DNA of 64,000 nt from Candidatus Nitrosopelagicus sp. (lineage in GTDB: Archaea; Thermoproteota; Nitrososphaeria; Nitrososphaerales; Nitrosopumilaceae): positions 20,999 through 84,998 of the forward strand of contig JAOMDA010000004.1 of the NCBI GenBank assembly GCA_028345295.1, in the 5' to 3' direction. Position numbers and translations under genes: made by a program. The notes under the pieces are model-generated. The model made no database searches. It had not been told where the DNA came from and was given only the letters and a program-made list of their open reading frames with translations. The first letter of the stretch is position 1, and each line of letters starts with the position of its first letter. This document shows, in pieces, positions 41,777 to 50,782 of this stretch.

Positions 41777-43411
41777 TTATCTTGATTCGTCAGGGCAAAA
41801 TATTACTTCAGAACTTGCACCTGCTTCCTTTGTTACCAAGTAATTTATTGTATCTATGAGATTTTCATTACTAGGTTCTTTTCCATCAACAGTTCCTGGT
41901 AAAACTACAAACATTCTGACATTTGATTTTAGGACGTCGCTTAGTTCTTGGTTAACTGTAGTTGCAAATGGTCTTAATGCACCTCTGAAAACTTCGGATT
42001 TTGCTCTTGCATGACCACCAACTTTCTTTCCAGCAGGAAGGGCTGGACCAACAATTACAATTCTTCCATAAGACTCTTTGAATAATCTTGGGTCATCAGA
42101 ACCACCTGGAACAAAAGTTTCCATTGCATTTTGGGATATTTGAGCTGGTGTATTGATGAATTTATTAACTAAACCATCCCATTCGTTTCTAGTTAATTCA
42201 GTTAATTTAGAAAATTCGGGAACATCTCCTGTTATATGAACAAATAGTGTATTAGATTCATTTCCATTATCAACAACTTTTGCTCCTCGTTCTTCTAACA
42301 TTGATTTTAATTCAGTTGCTTTTTGTAATGCATCGTTAGAATCATTATTTGTGATGACACATGTAATTCCCTCAAAATTATTTTTTTCAGTTTTAGGAAC
42401 AGATGCTCTAATATGTGATTTAACAGGATAGAAAACTCTGTCACCCGGTATTATCTTTCCATTAAGAATTTTTGATTGCTCATCATCAACAAGAGTTAGA
42501 ACTGTTGTGGCAACTTGATCTTGTGATAAAAATTGTTGGTCTGGTATCATTGTGGATGTATTTTTTTGAATTTTTTCAGCAATACTTTGAACTTTATTTA
42601 GTAGATTAGTAAGTGCACTTTCTTGCTTGCCTAATTTTTCAGCAGCAGATTTTATTCCATCTTTGATAGTTTGTTCATCTTCTCCCAATAACCCTACAAT
42701 CTCTTTATTTGCGACTTCAACTTCACTTGGTGAGAGTCCTTCAAATCCACTTACTCTAAGAAACTCAGATGCCGCTTTTGGATAAACGGTTTTATAAATT
42801 CTATCTGAATGAACAGGACCAGGGTTGGTACCAATCGAAACAATTCCCTTTTCTGTAAGTTCCCATGACATTGCCTCGACAAGTCTATTCTTAGCTCCTT
42901 GTGATGCTGTATATGGACCTCTGAATCTATACGGTCTTTGTTCAAGTGGTCTTTCTTCAGCAAAGAATGTAGAAATTGTAATAATTTTTCCACCTTCCTT
43001 CATAACTTTTAGTGCTTGGACAGATGTCCAAAATGTGCCAGTTAGGTGAATGTCTATAGTACTTCTAAAATCATCTAATGGTGCATGTGCAAAACACGTA
43101 ACAGGACCAGAGACACCTGCATTGTTTACAACAATATCGACATTGATATTTTCATTTTGTAATGTGTTAAACATCTCAGTAACTGCTTTTTCATCGCTAA
43201 CATCTACACCTGAGAAAATCTTCACAAATCCATTAGTCTGTTTTTCATTAATAATTTGATTTAGAGTCTTAGATGTATCTTCCAATGGCTCTTTTCTTCT
43301 ACCAAGTATGATTACACTTGCACCATTTTCAACAAATTTTTTGGCAACAGTCATTCCTATTCCAGTACCGCTTCCTGTGATTAGGGCAACTTTATTTTGA
43401 AATTTTAACAT
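41777..43411 (-). CDS. Tandem SDR-fold oxidoreductase-like protein with altered active site
   Basis: 544 residues. The N-terminal half is a short-chain dehydrogenase: cofactor motif TGSGTGIGM near 13-21, NNAGVSG near 97-103, and the active-site stretch GPYTASQGAKN near 175-185, where the usual YxxxK is YxxxQ. The C-terminal half (about 350-544) looks like a second, degenerate SDR domain (NEWDGLVNKFINTPAQISQNAM, GRIVIVGPALPAGKKVGGHARAKSEVF). A helical linker joins them (LLGEDEQTIKDGIKSAAEKLG). The full length resembles bacterial two-domain FabG-like proteins (FabG4 or high-molecular-weight FabG). Partner of the hot-dog gene. Substrate unknown. Confidence 0.82.
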   Translation of the reverse strand: MLKFQNKVALITGSGTGIGMTVAKKFVENGASVIILGRRKEPLEDTSKTLNQIINEKQTNGFVKIFSGVDVSDEKAVTEMFNTLQNENINVDIVVNNAGVSGPVTCFAHAPLDDFRSTIDIHLTGTFWTSVQALKVMKEGGKIITISTFFAEERPLEQRPYRFRGPYTASQGAKNRLVEAMSWELTEKGIVSIGTNPGPVHSDRIYKTVYPKAASEFLRVSGFEGLSPSEVEVANKEIVGLLGEDEQTIKDGIKSAAEKLGKQESALTNLLNKVQSIAEKIQKNTSTMIPDQQFLSQDQVATTVLTLVDDEQSKILNGKIIPGDRVFYPVKSHIRASVPKTEKNNFEGITCVITNNDSNDALQKATELKSMLEERGAKVVDNGNESNTLFVHITGDVPEFSKLTELTRNEWDGLVNKFINTPAQISQNAMETFVPGGSDDPRLFKESYGRIVIVGPALPAGKKVGGHARAKSEVFRGALRPFATTVNQELSDVLKSNVRMFVVLPGTVDGKEPSNENLIDTINYLVTKEAGASSEVIFCPDESR

Positions 43412-43482
43412 TGACAGAATTTTTGATCGTTTGTAATATTAATTGGTTACCACTAAGAATTATCTTTATTTGTGGGTAGAAT

Positions 43483-43731
43483 GTGAGAATTTTCATGCAT
43501 GATTCTGAATCTGAAACATTTGTAATAAAAACAGAACCAGAAAAATTTTCTGATAAATTAAAAGAAATTGATATCACATCTACACCAAAGGAAATTGCCA
43601 CTGATGATGTAGAATCTGATGATTACTATAGCCGTGTTTTTGCGCAGACCACAAGAATGGTTACAAACAAAGGCTGCTTAGAAGTTAAAGATAAGAATAT
43701 TGATGTAATTCAAATTCTTCAGAAGGGATAG
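43483..43731 (+). CDS. Small acidic protein, unknown function
   Basis: 82 residues from GTG 43483; ATG 43495 (MHDSE) would give 78. Begins with a strand-like segment (ETFVIKTEPEKFSDKLKEI), then an acidic stretch (TDDVESDDYYSR). No recognised domain. It is followed 2 bp later by the 124-aa gene in another frame, so they are probably co-translated. Confidence 0.65.
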   Translation: MRIFMHDSESETFVIKTEPEKFSDKLKEIDITSTPKEIATDDVESDDYYSRVFAQTTRMVTNKGCLEVKDKNIDVIQILQKG

Positions 43732-43733
43732 AA

Positions 43734-44108
43734 ATGCAAGATCCAAATCCTACTCCATGGGGAACACAAGATAGATTTCAAGCCCACTATATTGTTAGAA
43801 AAAATAATATTGCAAATGTATTAGACTATACTACTAGAACAACACTATCTACCATAGGTCATTTTGGGTCAAAGAAAGTGACTGATGTTGAATGGCAGGG
43901 TGGAAAGATTTCTGACGCATTAAATTCTGATACTTCACTAAAGGAAATGATAGTGAATCAAACACCTGATGATGCAGTAATATCAGTAGAACCAACAAAT
44001 CAAGGAGTTAGGATTTATGGTAAATGGAAAAATGGATTTGAATTTGGTGTTTCAAAAGAACTTTTTGAAATTTACAATAAAATTGCCGGACACATAAAAA
44101 GTATCTAA
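43734..44108 (+). CDS. Protein of unknown function, paired with the 82-aa protein
   Basis: 124 residues, soluble. It starts MQDPNPTPWGTQDRFQAHYIV, with a helix/strand pattern and a C-terminal helix (FGVSKELFEIYNKIAGHIKSI). No metal clusters, no membrane segment. Not recognised. It overlaps the tRNA endonuclease gene stop by 4 bp (convergent). A role together with the preceding small protein is likely from spacing alone. Confidence 0.68.
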   Translation: MQDPNPTPWGTQDRFQAHYIVRKNNIANVLDYTTRTTLSTIGHFGSKKVTDVEWQGGKISDALNSDTSLKEMIVNQTPDDAVISVEPTNQGVRIYGKWKNGFEFGVSKELFEIYNKIAGHIKSI

Positions 44109-44641
44109 GCTTTCCACCAATCTAGTGCAAGATAATCAACTCTCTCTTTTCCATATGGAATTGCCAGAATGAATTGTTTCTTAACACTTGTAGCCAGTCT
44201 TCCAGCTAAGACCACATCTGTCGATGACATATTTTCATTTCTATTGTATACTTGGACTAAAAACGGTGCATGATCAATTCCTGGTCCTTTTTGATACACT
44301 GCAAAATCACAACCAAATTTTATTCCCGGATTAACAATGTATCCTTTATCACGAAAATTTTTGTACACTTGAAATTTTTTATCAAAATTATGATATTCAT
44401 CTCTACATATATTCAACATTGAATCTTTTGAAATCTTTTTTTTATTTTTATAGATATGAATCTTGGATTTTAATTGTAAATAATGCCCTTCAATAAGATC
44501 TAAAATTAATGGTACATCAATTTCATCTGGTTTTGGTTTTGATATTCCTATTGGTTTTCCAAAGTATCCATTGGCAAATAATTTCTTTGAATCGGGAATA
44601 CTCCAAACAATAATTCTATTTTCTACTAATTCGGCTTTCAA
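44105..44641 (-). CDS. endA: tRNA-splicing endonuclease (EndA-like)
   Basis: 178 residues. Cleaves introns from precursor tRNA (bulge-helix-bulge). The N-terminal domain (1-85) ends with NICRDEYHNFDKKFQVYKNFRDKGYIVNPGIKFGCDFAVYQKG, the usual start of the catalytic domain. The catalytic triad can be placed as Tyr in DFAVY, His in GPGIDHAPFLVQV and Lys in ATSVKKQFILAI near the end. TTG 44641 directly follows the stop of the DUF47 gene. Length fits the single-domain (homotetramer) form, or one subunit of a heterotetramer if a second subunit exists elsewhere. Confidence 0.92.
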   Translation of the reverse strand: MKAELVENRIIVWSIPDSKKLFANGYFGKPIGISKPKPDEIDVPLILDLIEGHYLQLKSKIHIYKNKKKISKDSMLNICRDEYHNFDKKFQVYKNFRDKGYIVNPGIKFGCDFAVYQKGPGIDHAPFLVQVYNRNENMSSTDVVLAGRLATSVKKQFILAIPYGKERVDYLALDWWKA

Positions 44642-45292
44642 TTAAAGACTCAAAGCTAAAAGAATGAATGAATCTGAAACTTCTTGACATTTGTCAGCCA
44701 TTTCTTCTATACCTTCAATTATGTCCTTCATTAATAGGAGTTCTTTTGTTGTTGATATTTCAAGCGCTTTCATAACCATTTGTCTATATTTGATATCAAT
44801 TTCACGTTCAATTTTTTGAGTATCCTGTGCAAGTTCTATTGATTTTGTTGAATCCGAATTTAAACTTCGTATAATTTGGTTTAGTTTGTAAACCTCATCA
44901 ACTACTAAACTAATTAGCTCTGTTAAGTCCTTATCAAGTTTAGAAGTTTTAAGAGTCGATGGTTTGATATTTGATAATTTGAATGCAATACCTGTAATGT
45001 AACCAGCAATTTCATCCATTGTGTAGGCTGTGTTCAAGAGATTTTCACGATTCATAATTAAGCCACCTACATCTGCAACATCACGTGTAATTTTTCTACG
45101 AAGACCCTCTACTTCTTCTTCTAATGAGGCAATTTGCTCTAGCGCATCTTTAATTCCACTTTTATCTTTTGACATAATTAAATCTGGGAGTAATGATAAA
45201 CTTCGTGATGCATTAAGAATTCGATTAATTTCATCTTGTAATACAGCAATTGCCTTTCTTTTTGCTTGTACTTCTAACTCCCCACTATACAT
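44642..45292 (-). CDS. DUF47/PhoU-like protein
   Basis: 216 residues, fully helical. Segments such as LQDEINRILNASRSLSLLPDL, LEEEVEGLRRKITRDVADVGGLI, NREN then TMDEIAGYITGIAFKLS, and the closing IEGIEEMADKCQEVSDSFILLALSL match the two three-helix bundles of DUF47 (PhoU-like) proteins, which bind metals and accompany phosphate transporters (PitA). No pit or pst gene is adjacent; the downstream gene is endA, with zero gap. It starts with ATG after a divergent region of about 60 bp before DNA ligase. Confidence 0.85.
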   Translation of the reverse strand: MYSGELEVQAKRKAIAVLQDEINRILNASRSLSLLPDLIMSKDKSGIKDALEQIASLEEEVEGLRRKITRDVADVGGLIMNRENLLNTAYTMDEIAGYITGIAFKLSNIKPSTLKTSKLDKDLTELISLVVDEVYKLNQIIRSLNSDSTKSIELAQDTQKIEREIDIKYRQMVMKALEISTTKELLLMKDIIEGIEEMADKCQEVSDSFILLALSL

Positions 45293-45354
45293 AACGAATT
45301 ACTACTCAAGAAGAGGATAATTTAATGCTTCTTGTTTTTTGCTACATTAATAAT

Positions 45355-47109
45355 CTAGTCAATATCAGTTTTTTTCTGATTTTTGTATAGTGTAAAAACC
45401 TCCTCACCAACTGATGCATCTTCTGCCATTTTCTCAGATCTTATCTTTCCGGTGAATTTGGGAAATCTCAGGGCAAATCCTGTATTCTTTCTTACCATAT
45501 TTAGTCCTGTTTTATGTATTGGACTTAGTGTAATTTCTGATGCAACAATTTCTAAAACTAGTTCTGGCTCAAACCAAATATCAGCGTTCATTGAACTTTC
45601 AATTCTAGGATTTTTTTTCAAAGTAACTTTGTTGGAAAGAATTTGGAATAATTGATCTAGTTTTTCATCAGTGAATCCAGTACCAACTTTACAAATTGTT
45701 GGGAATGTGTCGGTTTCAGAATTATACGATGATAATAACAAAGTGCCATATTTTCCAGTTCTTCTTCCTCTACCAAAAAATGCACCAACAACTACTAAAT
45801 CTAAACTATCACCTAATTCATTTTGATACTCACGTTTTAGTTTTAACCAGTTATTTCCACGAGTACCTGCACGATATGGGGAATCAAGTACTTTAAGCAT
45901 TAATCCCTCACATCCAGAATTTATAGAGTTTTCAAGAATTTCAGATATATCTTCTTTATTCTTAACAATTGACATTGGAATTAGTTTTGCAAAATTATCT
46001 TCATTAATTATAGTCTCTAAAGTTTTCCTTCGCTCATTGTATGATTTATCTAGATAATCGTTTCCATTATAATATAGTAGATCAAAAAAGTTCACAGTTA
46101 TTGGATAATCTAATACAGCTTGTTCCAATTTATACTTCCTTCTTCTATGCATTAATTCTTGAAATGGTAAAAAATTTCCTGTATTGGCATTTACTGCAAC
46201 TACTTCTGCTTCAAAAATTCCTTCATTTGCATTTATTGAATTTGAAATTTTTTCTACAACATCAGGATAATATTTTGTAATATTTTCTAAACTTCTTGAA
46301 AATAAAATAATTTTATTATCTTTTTTGTGAATTTGTGCACGTTCTCCATCAAGTTTATACTCTGCTGCAAATTTATTCTCTATTTTTTTAATTGCTTCTT
46401 CTTCACTCTTAACACGATCAGCTAACATAGGTCTAATTGGGCTAAATAATGAAGTATTAAATTTTAAAACTCCATTGATTCCTTCAGTAGCTAATATCTC
46501 AGCAACTTTTCCCAAGTCACTAGATACATTATATGCGTTCTCTACAAGTTCACGATTTTCTTTTTTACTTGTAAATGCAATAGCCAATGCATCCATTGTA
46601 GTATTTTCTGCTACTCCTAAGCGTAAAGTTCCAAGTAATATTTTCAGAATAAATTTTGTTTCAACAGGTGTTGCATCATTTAACAAGCTTGAAATATATT
46701 TCATTTTCATATCTTGAGATCCCTTACCTTCTAGTTTTGAAATTTTTAATAGCGTGTCATACACTCTTTCCAAAGTTATTGTTTCGGCTGCAAATGTAGT
46801 TTGAGTTTTTTGTTCAAGAATGCTTGCACCTGTTTTTCCTAAATCACCACCTTCATTATAGTCATCCTCAATCTTTTTTATTGTAATTCCTGATGATTTT
46901 GAAATAGCACGAATAACAAGTTTTTCAGCAATTCCTAATTCAATACCTTCAAAATTTGGTCTTACTTTTCCTTGTATCAGATAAATGACTTTAGAAATTG
47001 TATTTTTAGGTGTTTTTTTGATAAGTTCAACTAAGATATCTGTTAACTCTAGTCGTTTTGTTGTTAGTTCCATTTTTTCCAATGAATCTGATAACACAGA
47101 AAATTTCAT
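45355..47109 (-). CDS. lig: ATP-dependent DNA ligase
   Basis: 584-residue replicative ligase of archaeal/eukaryotic Lig1 type. The N-terminal DNA-binding domain (1-210) is followed by the adenylation domain with motif I EYKLDGERAQIH (nucleophile Lys252), motif III GIFEAEVVAVN near 300-310, motif IV CEGLMLKVLDSPYR near 403-416, motif V LKLKREYQ and the C-terminal OB domain (VGAFFGRGRRTGKYG, then FALRFPKFTGKIRSEKMAEDAS, motif VI). Complete length. It stands alone on the minus strand, with its start 45 bp from the next gene. Confidence 0.97.
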   Translation of the reverse strand: MKFSVLSDSLEKMELTTKRLELTDILVELIKKTPKNTISKVIYLIQGKVRPNFEGIELGIAEKLVIRAISKSSGITIKKIEDDYNEGGDLGKTGASILEQKTQTTFAAETITLERVYDTLLKISKLEGKGSQDMKMKYISSLLNDATPVETKFILKILLGTLRLGVAENTTMDALAIAFTSKKENRELVENAYNVSSDLGKVAEILATEGINGVLKFNTSLFSPIRPMLADRVKSEEEAIKKIENKFAAEYKLDGERAQIHKKDNKIILFSRSLENITKYYPDVVEKISNSINANEGIFEAEVVAVNANTGNFLPFQELMHRRRKYKLEQAVLDYPITVNFFDLLYYNGNDYLDKSYNERRKTLETIINEDNFAKLIPMSIVKNKEDISEILENSINSGCEGLMLKVLDSPYRAGTRGNNWLKLKREYQNELGDSLDLVVVGAFFGRGRRTGKYGTLLLSSYNSETDTFPTICKVGTGFTDEKLDQLFQILSNKVTLKKNPRIESSMNADIWFEPELVLEIVASEITLSPIHKTGLNMVRKNTGFALRFPKFTGKIRSEKMAEDASVGEEVFTLYKNQKKTDID

Positions 47110-47153
47110 TTTTGTACCTACTTAGTTAATTTGCATTTTGAATAAGTTTTTTT

Positions 47154-47582
47154 CTAAATATATCTAAAAATGACTTTTTTTTGGTTTTGTTTCAACTCTG
47201 AAACAAGCGCAAAGTTGTTTAACGGATATGCTTTTTTATATTGTTTCATAAAACTCCATGCCACATCATGATTTTTGAACTCTGTTCGTATTCCCTCAAT
47301 TTTACTTTCGTTACCAAAAACATCAAAGGAAACAACTGAATATTTTTTTGGTTTGTTATGTGGTCTGGCTTTTAGAAACCATGATACTGTAAACACGAAT
47401 GCACCCAGAATTATAAATGCAAATCCTATCTCTCTAAAATATGGCCAGAAAATCCCTGGAACGGTTTGTCCAAATAGTTGTACAACATAATGTGAAAATG
47501 TTAATATCGCTGCAATAGTCATCGCCAATTTTGTAACTGTATGGAAACCTACTGAAAACTGAAACTCATACTTAGAAATCAT
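47154..47582 (-). CDS. Small membrane protein with two helices, unknown function
   Basis: 142 residues. Helices at about 18-37 (KLAMTIAAILTFSHYVVQLF) and 49-68 (IGFAFIILGAFVFTVSWFL), followed by a soluble basic tail (RPHNKPKKYSVVSFDVFGNESKIEGIRTEF...). The tail has a strand-rich pattern and may be a cytosolic domain. Not recognised. It lies between DNA ligase and FBP aldolase/phosphatase, both on the same strand, without sign of a functional link. Confidence 0.7.
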   Translation of the reverse strand: MISKYEFQFSVGFHTVTKLAMTIAAILTFSHYVVQLFGQTVPGIFWPYFREIGFAFIILGAFVFTVSWFLKARPHNKPKKYSVVSFDVFGNESKIEGIRTEFKNHDVAWSFMKQYKKAYPLNNFALVSELKQNQKKVIFRYI

Positions 47583-47637
47583 AATGAGAATATTACCTAC
47601 TTAGTTTTAATCTTTTTTAACTTATGATCCATGCAGT

Positions 47638-48774
47638 TTAGTCTGGGTCTTCGTAATTTTCCTTTCTATCATCACTTGTTGTTTTTGAATCCATTGGCTT
47701 CATCTTGCTCTTTAGAATACTCATTCTATCATTATAGCCCTCTGCATATTCCAATTCATCTGGAACAAGTGTTGCAGGGTGTATGAAACCTTGACTACGA
47801 ATTGCCATTGCTTTCTTTGTTGCAATTTCTCTAATATGATCCCAATCAGGTGTAGAGAACCCATCAAATGGACCAGTAAACTTTCCATTATGCATACTGA
47901 ATACAAGTGATTCAACGATTGGAATACAAAAATTAATTGTTGCTGCTGAATTTAGTTTTACGGGCATAAGTGGCATGTTATGACTTCCTCTTGTATTACC
48001 AGATACATAATGTGGGTTATTGAATACACTCCCTGCTTCTTCTGTAGCAGGAAACATTTTTTGTGTTCTAATTAAACAGACAGGATCATCTTTACCAACA
48101 TATGTTCCTGCAATATTATGCAGTCGATCAGTTGACGCACTTAAGATTGGCTCTCCTTCTTTCGTGTGAATTGAGGATATTACATATCTACTAGGATACA
48201 TTAATGCCGCTTCTAGTGTTGGTTTATCTTCCCACAGTGATAATTTTGCAATTGTAGCGTCTTCTACATCCATAACATGAAAATCTACTCCTTTTGCTAG
48301 TGATTTGTTAACAATTAATCCGGTATTACTTAATGCATCAACAAACAATCTATACATAGGATAGTTGAACGCACCGGGTTCTGTTTTATCTGCTGCAAAA
48401 ACTGTAAATGCCTCGTTTGGTCTTTCTTCAAATTCTAATTCAGCAACACCTGGCCCCATTCCTTTTACATTTCCTGAAAAAGAATCTTTTAGTAAGTCTT
48501 GACCAGCACCATAGAGACCTTCTTCTTTAGCAACTTGTGTTCCTGCTTCAAATGCATTCCATGCTAGTTTATGAATTTCTTCATTGTCTGTCCCTTTAGT
48601 ATGACTCATTACAATATGCACATCATCACCACAATATCCAATGTAGTAATCTAACAGTAGATCTCCTGAGCTTTTTACAGTATGTTTTACAGCTTCTATC
48701 AATCCATCACTTGGTCTTGTATGTCCACCTATACCACCGACGTCAGCTTTGATAACTGAAACTGTAATTTTCAT
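47638..48774 (-). CDS. fbp: Fructose-1,6-bisphosphate aldolase/phosphatase
   Basis: Bifunctional gluconeogenic enzyme (FBPA/P, type V FBPase): condenses triose phosphates and removes the 1-phosphate. 378 residues, usual length. Seen: MKITVSVIKADVGGIGGHTRPS at the start, YYIGYCGDDVHIVMSH near 43-58 (metal-binding Asp pair), GAGQDLLKDSFSGNVKGMGPGVAELEFEERP near 90-120, GAFNYPMYRLF near 135-145 and SGNTRGSHNMPLMPV near 262-276. It explains how the autotroph makes hexose. TATA box at 48797-48803, 26 bp before the ATG. Confidence 0.97.
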   Translation of the reverse strand: MKITVSVIKADVGGIGGHTRPSDGLIEAVKHTVKSSGDLLLDYYIGYCGDDVHIVMSHTKGTDNEEIHKLAWNAFEAGTQVAKEEGLYGAGQDLLKDSFSGNVKGMGPGVAELEFEERPNEAFTVFAADKTEPGAFNYPMYRLFVDALSNTGLIVNKSLAKGVDFHVMDVEDATIAKLSLWEDKPTLEAALMYPSRYVISSIHTKEGEPILSASTDRLHNIAGTYVGKDDPVCLIRTQKMFPATEEAGSVFNNPHYVSGNTRGSHNMPLMPVKLNSAATINFCIPIVESLVFSMHNGKFTGPFDGFSTPDWDHIREIATKKAMAIRSQGFIHPATLVPDELEYAEGYNDRMSILKSKMKPMDSKTTSDDRKENYEDPD

Positions 48775-48796
48775 ATTTTTTTATTTTGCTTCTTTG

Positions 48797-48803
48797 ATTT
48801 ATA
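48797..48803 (-). promoter_or_regulatory. TATA box of the FBP aldolase/phosphatase gene
   Basis: Minus strand tataaat (gtataaatc) centred 26 bp before the ATG at 48774, fitting a leaderless transcript. Confidence 0.6.
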
Positions 48804-48883
48804 CTATTATGTTATTTTGGTTTTGATACAAATCTCCAAAAAATTCAAAAAATAGGCAAGAAAATTAAAAAAAATGTAAATGC

Positions 48884-48890
48884 ATATAAA
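48884..48890 (+). promoter_or_regulatory. TATA box of the EF-1alpha gene
   Basis: atataaa, centred 29 bp before the ATG at 48916, preceded by a purine-rich (aaaatg) BRE-like stretch. Good match for a strong archaeal promoter. Confidence 0.65.
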
Positions 48891-48915
48891 GACCATCAAA
48901 TAACGAATTTTGAAA

Positions 48916-50214
48916 ATGGCAGACAAAAACCACTTGAATATGATAATTACTGGTCATATTGATAATGGAAAATCAACAACTATGGGTCATTTCTTAATGG
49001 ATCTAGGAGTAGTTGACGAAAGAACCATTGCTGCTCATGCAGAAGAATCTGAAAAAACTGGTAAAGGTGACACATTCAAGTATGCTTGGGTCATGGATAA
49101 CATAAAAGATGAGCGAGAAAGAGGTATTACAATAGATCTTGCATTTCAGAAATTTGAAACTCCAAAATTCTTCTTTACATTAATTGATGCACCAGGGCAT
49201 AGAGACTTTATTAAAAATATGATTACAGGTGCATCTGAGGCAGATGCAGCAGTTTTAGTACTTTCTGCAAAAGAAGGTGAAACTGATACTGCAATAGCTC
49301 CAGGTGGACAAGCAAGAGAACATGCATTTTTACTAAAAACTTTGGGTGTAAGTCAACTTATTGTTGCAATCAATAAAATGGATGACAGTAAATTTTCTGA
49401 AGATGCTTACAATGCTGCAAAAGCAAAAGGAGAACAATTGGTTAAATCTGTAGGCTACAAATTAGATCAAGTTCCATTCATTCCAGTTTCTGGTTGGACA
49501 GGTGATAATTTAGTTAAGAAATCTGAGAACATGGGATGGTATAAAGGTAAAACACTCTTAGAAGCATTTGATGACTTTACCGCACCAGAAAAACCAATTG
49601 GAAAACCATTGCGTGTTCCAATTCAAGATGTTTATTCAATAACTGGAGTTGGAACTGTACCTGTTGGACGTGTTGAAACAGGTGTAATGAAACCTGGAGA
49701 TAAAATTGTTGTAATGCCTTCTGGCGCAGCTGGTGAGATTAAATCAATTGAGACACATCACACTGAAATGCCAAAAGCAGAAGCAGGTGATAATATCGGT
49801 TTTAATCTAAGAGGCATTGAAAAGAAAGATATCAAACGTGGAGATGTTTTAGGAGACCCAGCAAACCCACCAAATGTTGCAAAAGAATTCAAAGCACAAA
49901 TTATAGTTATTCATCACCCAACTGCTATAGCACCAGGTTATACTCCTGTAATGCATGCACATACTGCACAAGTTGCTGCAACAATTACTGCATTTAATGC
50001 AAAAATTAATCCTGCAACAGGAGCAACTGATGAAGAAAATCCAAAATTTTTGAAGGTAGGTGATTCTGCTATAGTTACAATTAGACCTGTAAGACCAACA
50101 CCAATAGAAACATTCCAAGAGTTTCCTGAAATGGGTAGATTTGCACTAAGAGATATGGGTGCAACCATTGCTGCGGGTGTAGTAAAAGAAATCACAGAAA
50201 AACACACTCCTTAA
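48916..50214 (+). CDS. tuf: Translation elongation factor 1-alpha (aEF-1A)
   Basis: 432-residue GTPase that delivers aminoacyl-tRNA to the ribosome. ATG 48916 is preferred; an in-frame TTG at 48910 adds only two codons. Seen: G1 GHIDNGKST (where many homologues have GHVDHGKST), the RERGITIDL region, G3 DAPGHRDF, G4 NKMD and the domain II/III sequences (VGRVETGVMKPGDKIVVMPSG; ERPVRPTPIETFQEFP-like end). Full length, with the typical C-terminal GRFALRDMGATIAAGVV. First gene of the cluster with rpsJ and rpoP, so probably a highly expressed transcript. Confidence 0.97.
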   Translation: MADKNHLNMIITGHIDNGKSTTMGHFLMDLGVVDERTIAAHAEESEKTGKGDTFKYAWVMDNIKDERERGITIDLAFQKFETPKFFFTLIDAPGHRDFIKNMITGASEADAAVLVLSAKEGETDTAIAPGGQAREHAFLLKTLGVSQLIVAINKMDDSKFSEDAYNAAKAKGEQLVKSVGYKLDQVPFIPVSGWTGDNLVKKSENMGWYKGKTLLEAFDDFTAPEKPIGKPLRVPIQDVYSITGVGTVPVGRVETGVMKPGDKIVVMPSGAAGEIKSIETHHTEMPKAEAGDNIGFNLRGIEKKDIKRGDVLGDPANPPNVAKEFKAQIIVIHHPTAIAPGYTPVMHAHTAQVAATITAFNAKINPATGATDEENPKFLKVGDSAIVTIRPVRPTPIETFQEFPEMGRFALRDMGATIAAGVVKEITEKHTP

Positions 50215-50224
50215 TTGAGTCATT

Positions 50225-50533
50225 ATGGCTCAGAATGCTCGAATAAAATTAACTAGTACAAGTCTTCCTAAATTAGGTGATGTATGTGATGAGATTATGG
50301 GGATTGGAAAGAAAACAGGTGTTAAAGTAAAAGGCCCTACACCACTTCCAGTTAAGCGTCTTAATGTTGTAACAAGAAAATCACCATGTGGAAATGGAAC
50401 TGAAACATATGAAAAATGGGAAATGAGAATGCATAGGCGAATAATAGATCTCAATGCTGATGACAAGGCAATTAGACAGTTGATGCGACTAAAAATCCCT
50501 GACGACGTGTATATTGAATTATCATTGAAATAA
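50225..50533 (+). CDS. rpsJ: 30S ribosomal protein S10
   Basis: 102 residues, archaeal uS10. Seen: ARIKLTSTSLPKLGDVCDEIM near 4-24 (the typical RIKLTST opening), VKGPTPLPVKRLNVVTRKSPCGNGTETYEKWEMRMHRRIIDL near 35-76 and the closing IPDDVYIELSLK. The ATG follows the EF-1alpha stop by 10 bp. In archaea this gene classically follows the EF-1alpha gene, which agrees. Confidence 0.97.
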   Translation: MAQNARIKLTSTSLPKLGDVCDEIMGIGKKTGVKVKGPTPLPVKRLNVVTRKSPCGNGTETYEKWEMRMHRRIIDLNADDKAIRQLMRLKIPDDVYIELSLK

Positions 50534-50572
50534 TTTTGTTAGCCTTTTATTATAGTAAGAATCGTGATTAAC

Positions 50573-50782
50573 ATGGTCGAAGAGAATGTTTCTGAAGATT
50601 CCTCTACTGAACCAGGTATGTTAGAAGAGGAGAAATTTGATGTCGTTTACGAATGTCTTAGGTGTAAAGTACAGGTAAGTCTTATTGAATTAAATCGACT
50701 ACCAGAGATAAAATGTATTTGTGGGTTTAGAGTTTTTACTAAACTTAGACCACCAATTGTCAAAACTGTGAAAGCAGTTTAG
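50573..50782 (+). CDS. rpoP: DNA-directed RNA polymerase subunit P (Rpo12)
   Basis: 69 residues from ATG 50573; an in-frame GTG at 50564 would add three. The acidic N-terminus (VEENVSEDSSTEPGMLEEE) is followed by the zinc ribbon YECLRCKVQV...IKCICGFRVFTKLRPPIVKTVKAV; the C-x2-C and C-x-C pairs and the RPPIVKTVKA end are characteristic of Rpo12/RpoP. The acidic extension is longer than in the usual 45-50-residue form. It is 30-40 bp downstream of rpsJ. The stop overlaps the convergent C2H2 gene by 4 bp. Confidence 0.93.
   Translation: MVEENVSEDSSTEPGMLEEEKFDVVYECLRCKVQVSLIELNRLPEIKCICGFRVFTKLRPPIVKTVKAV

Noticed and set aside
43483..44108. Possibility that the 82-aa and 124-aa genes are one gene split by a frameshift
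   Set aside because: The first ends with its own stop and the second starts 2 bp later with ATG and a natural-looking N-terminus; no shared domain spans the junction.
49849..50207. Two overlapping minus-strand frames within EF-1alpha
   Set aside because: Long opposite frames are common behind highly biased codon use; EF-1alpha is unambiguous here.
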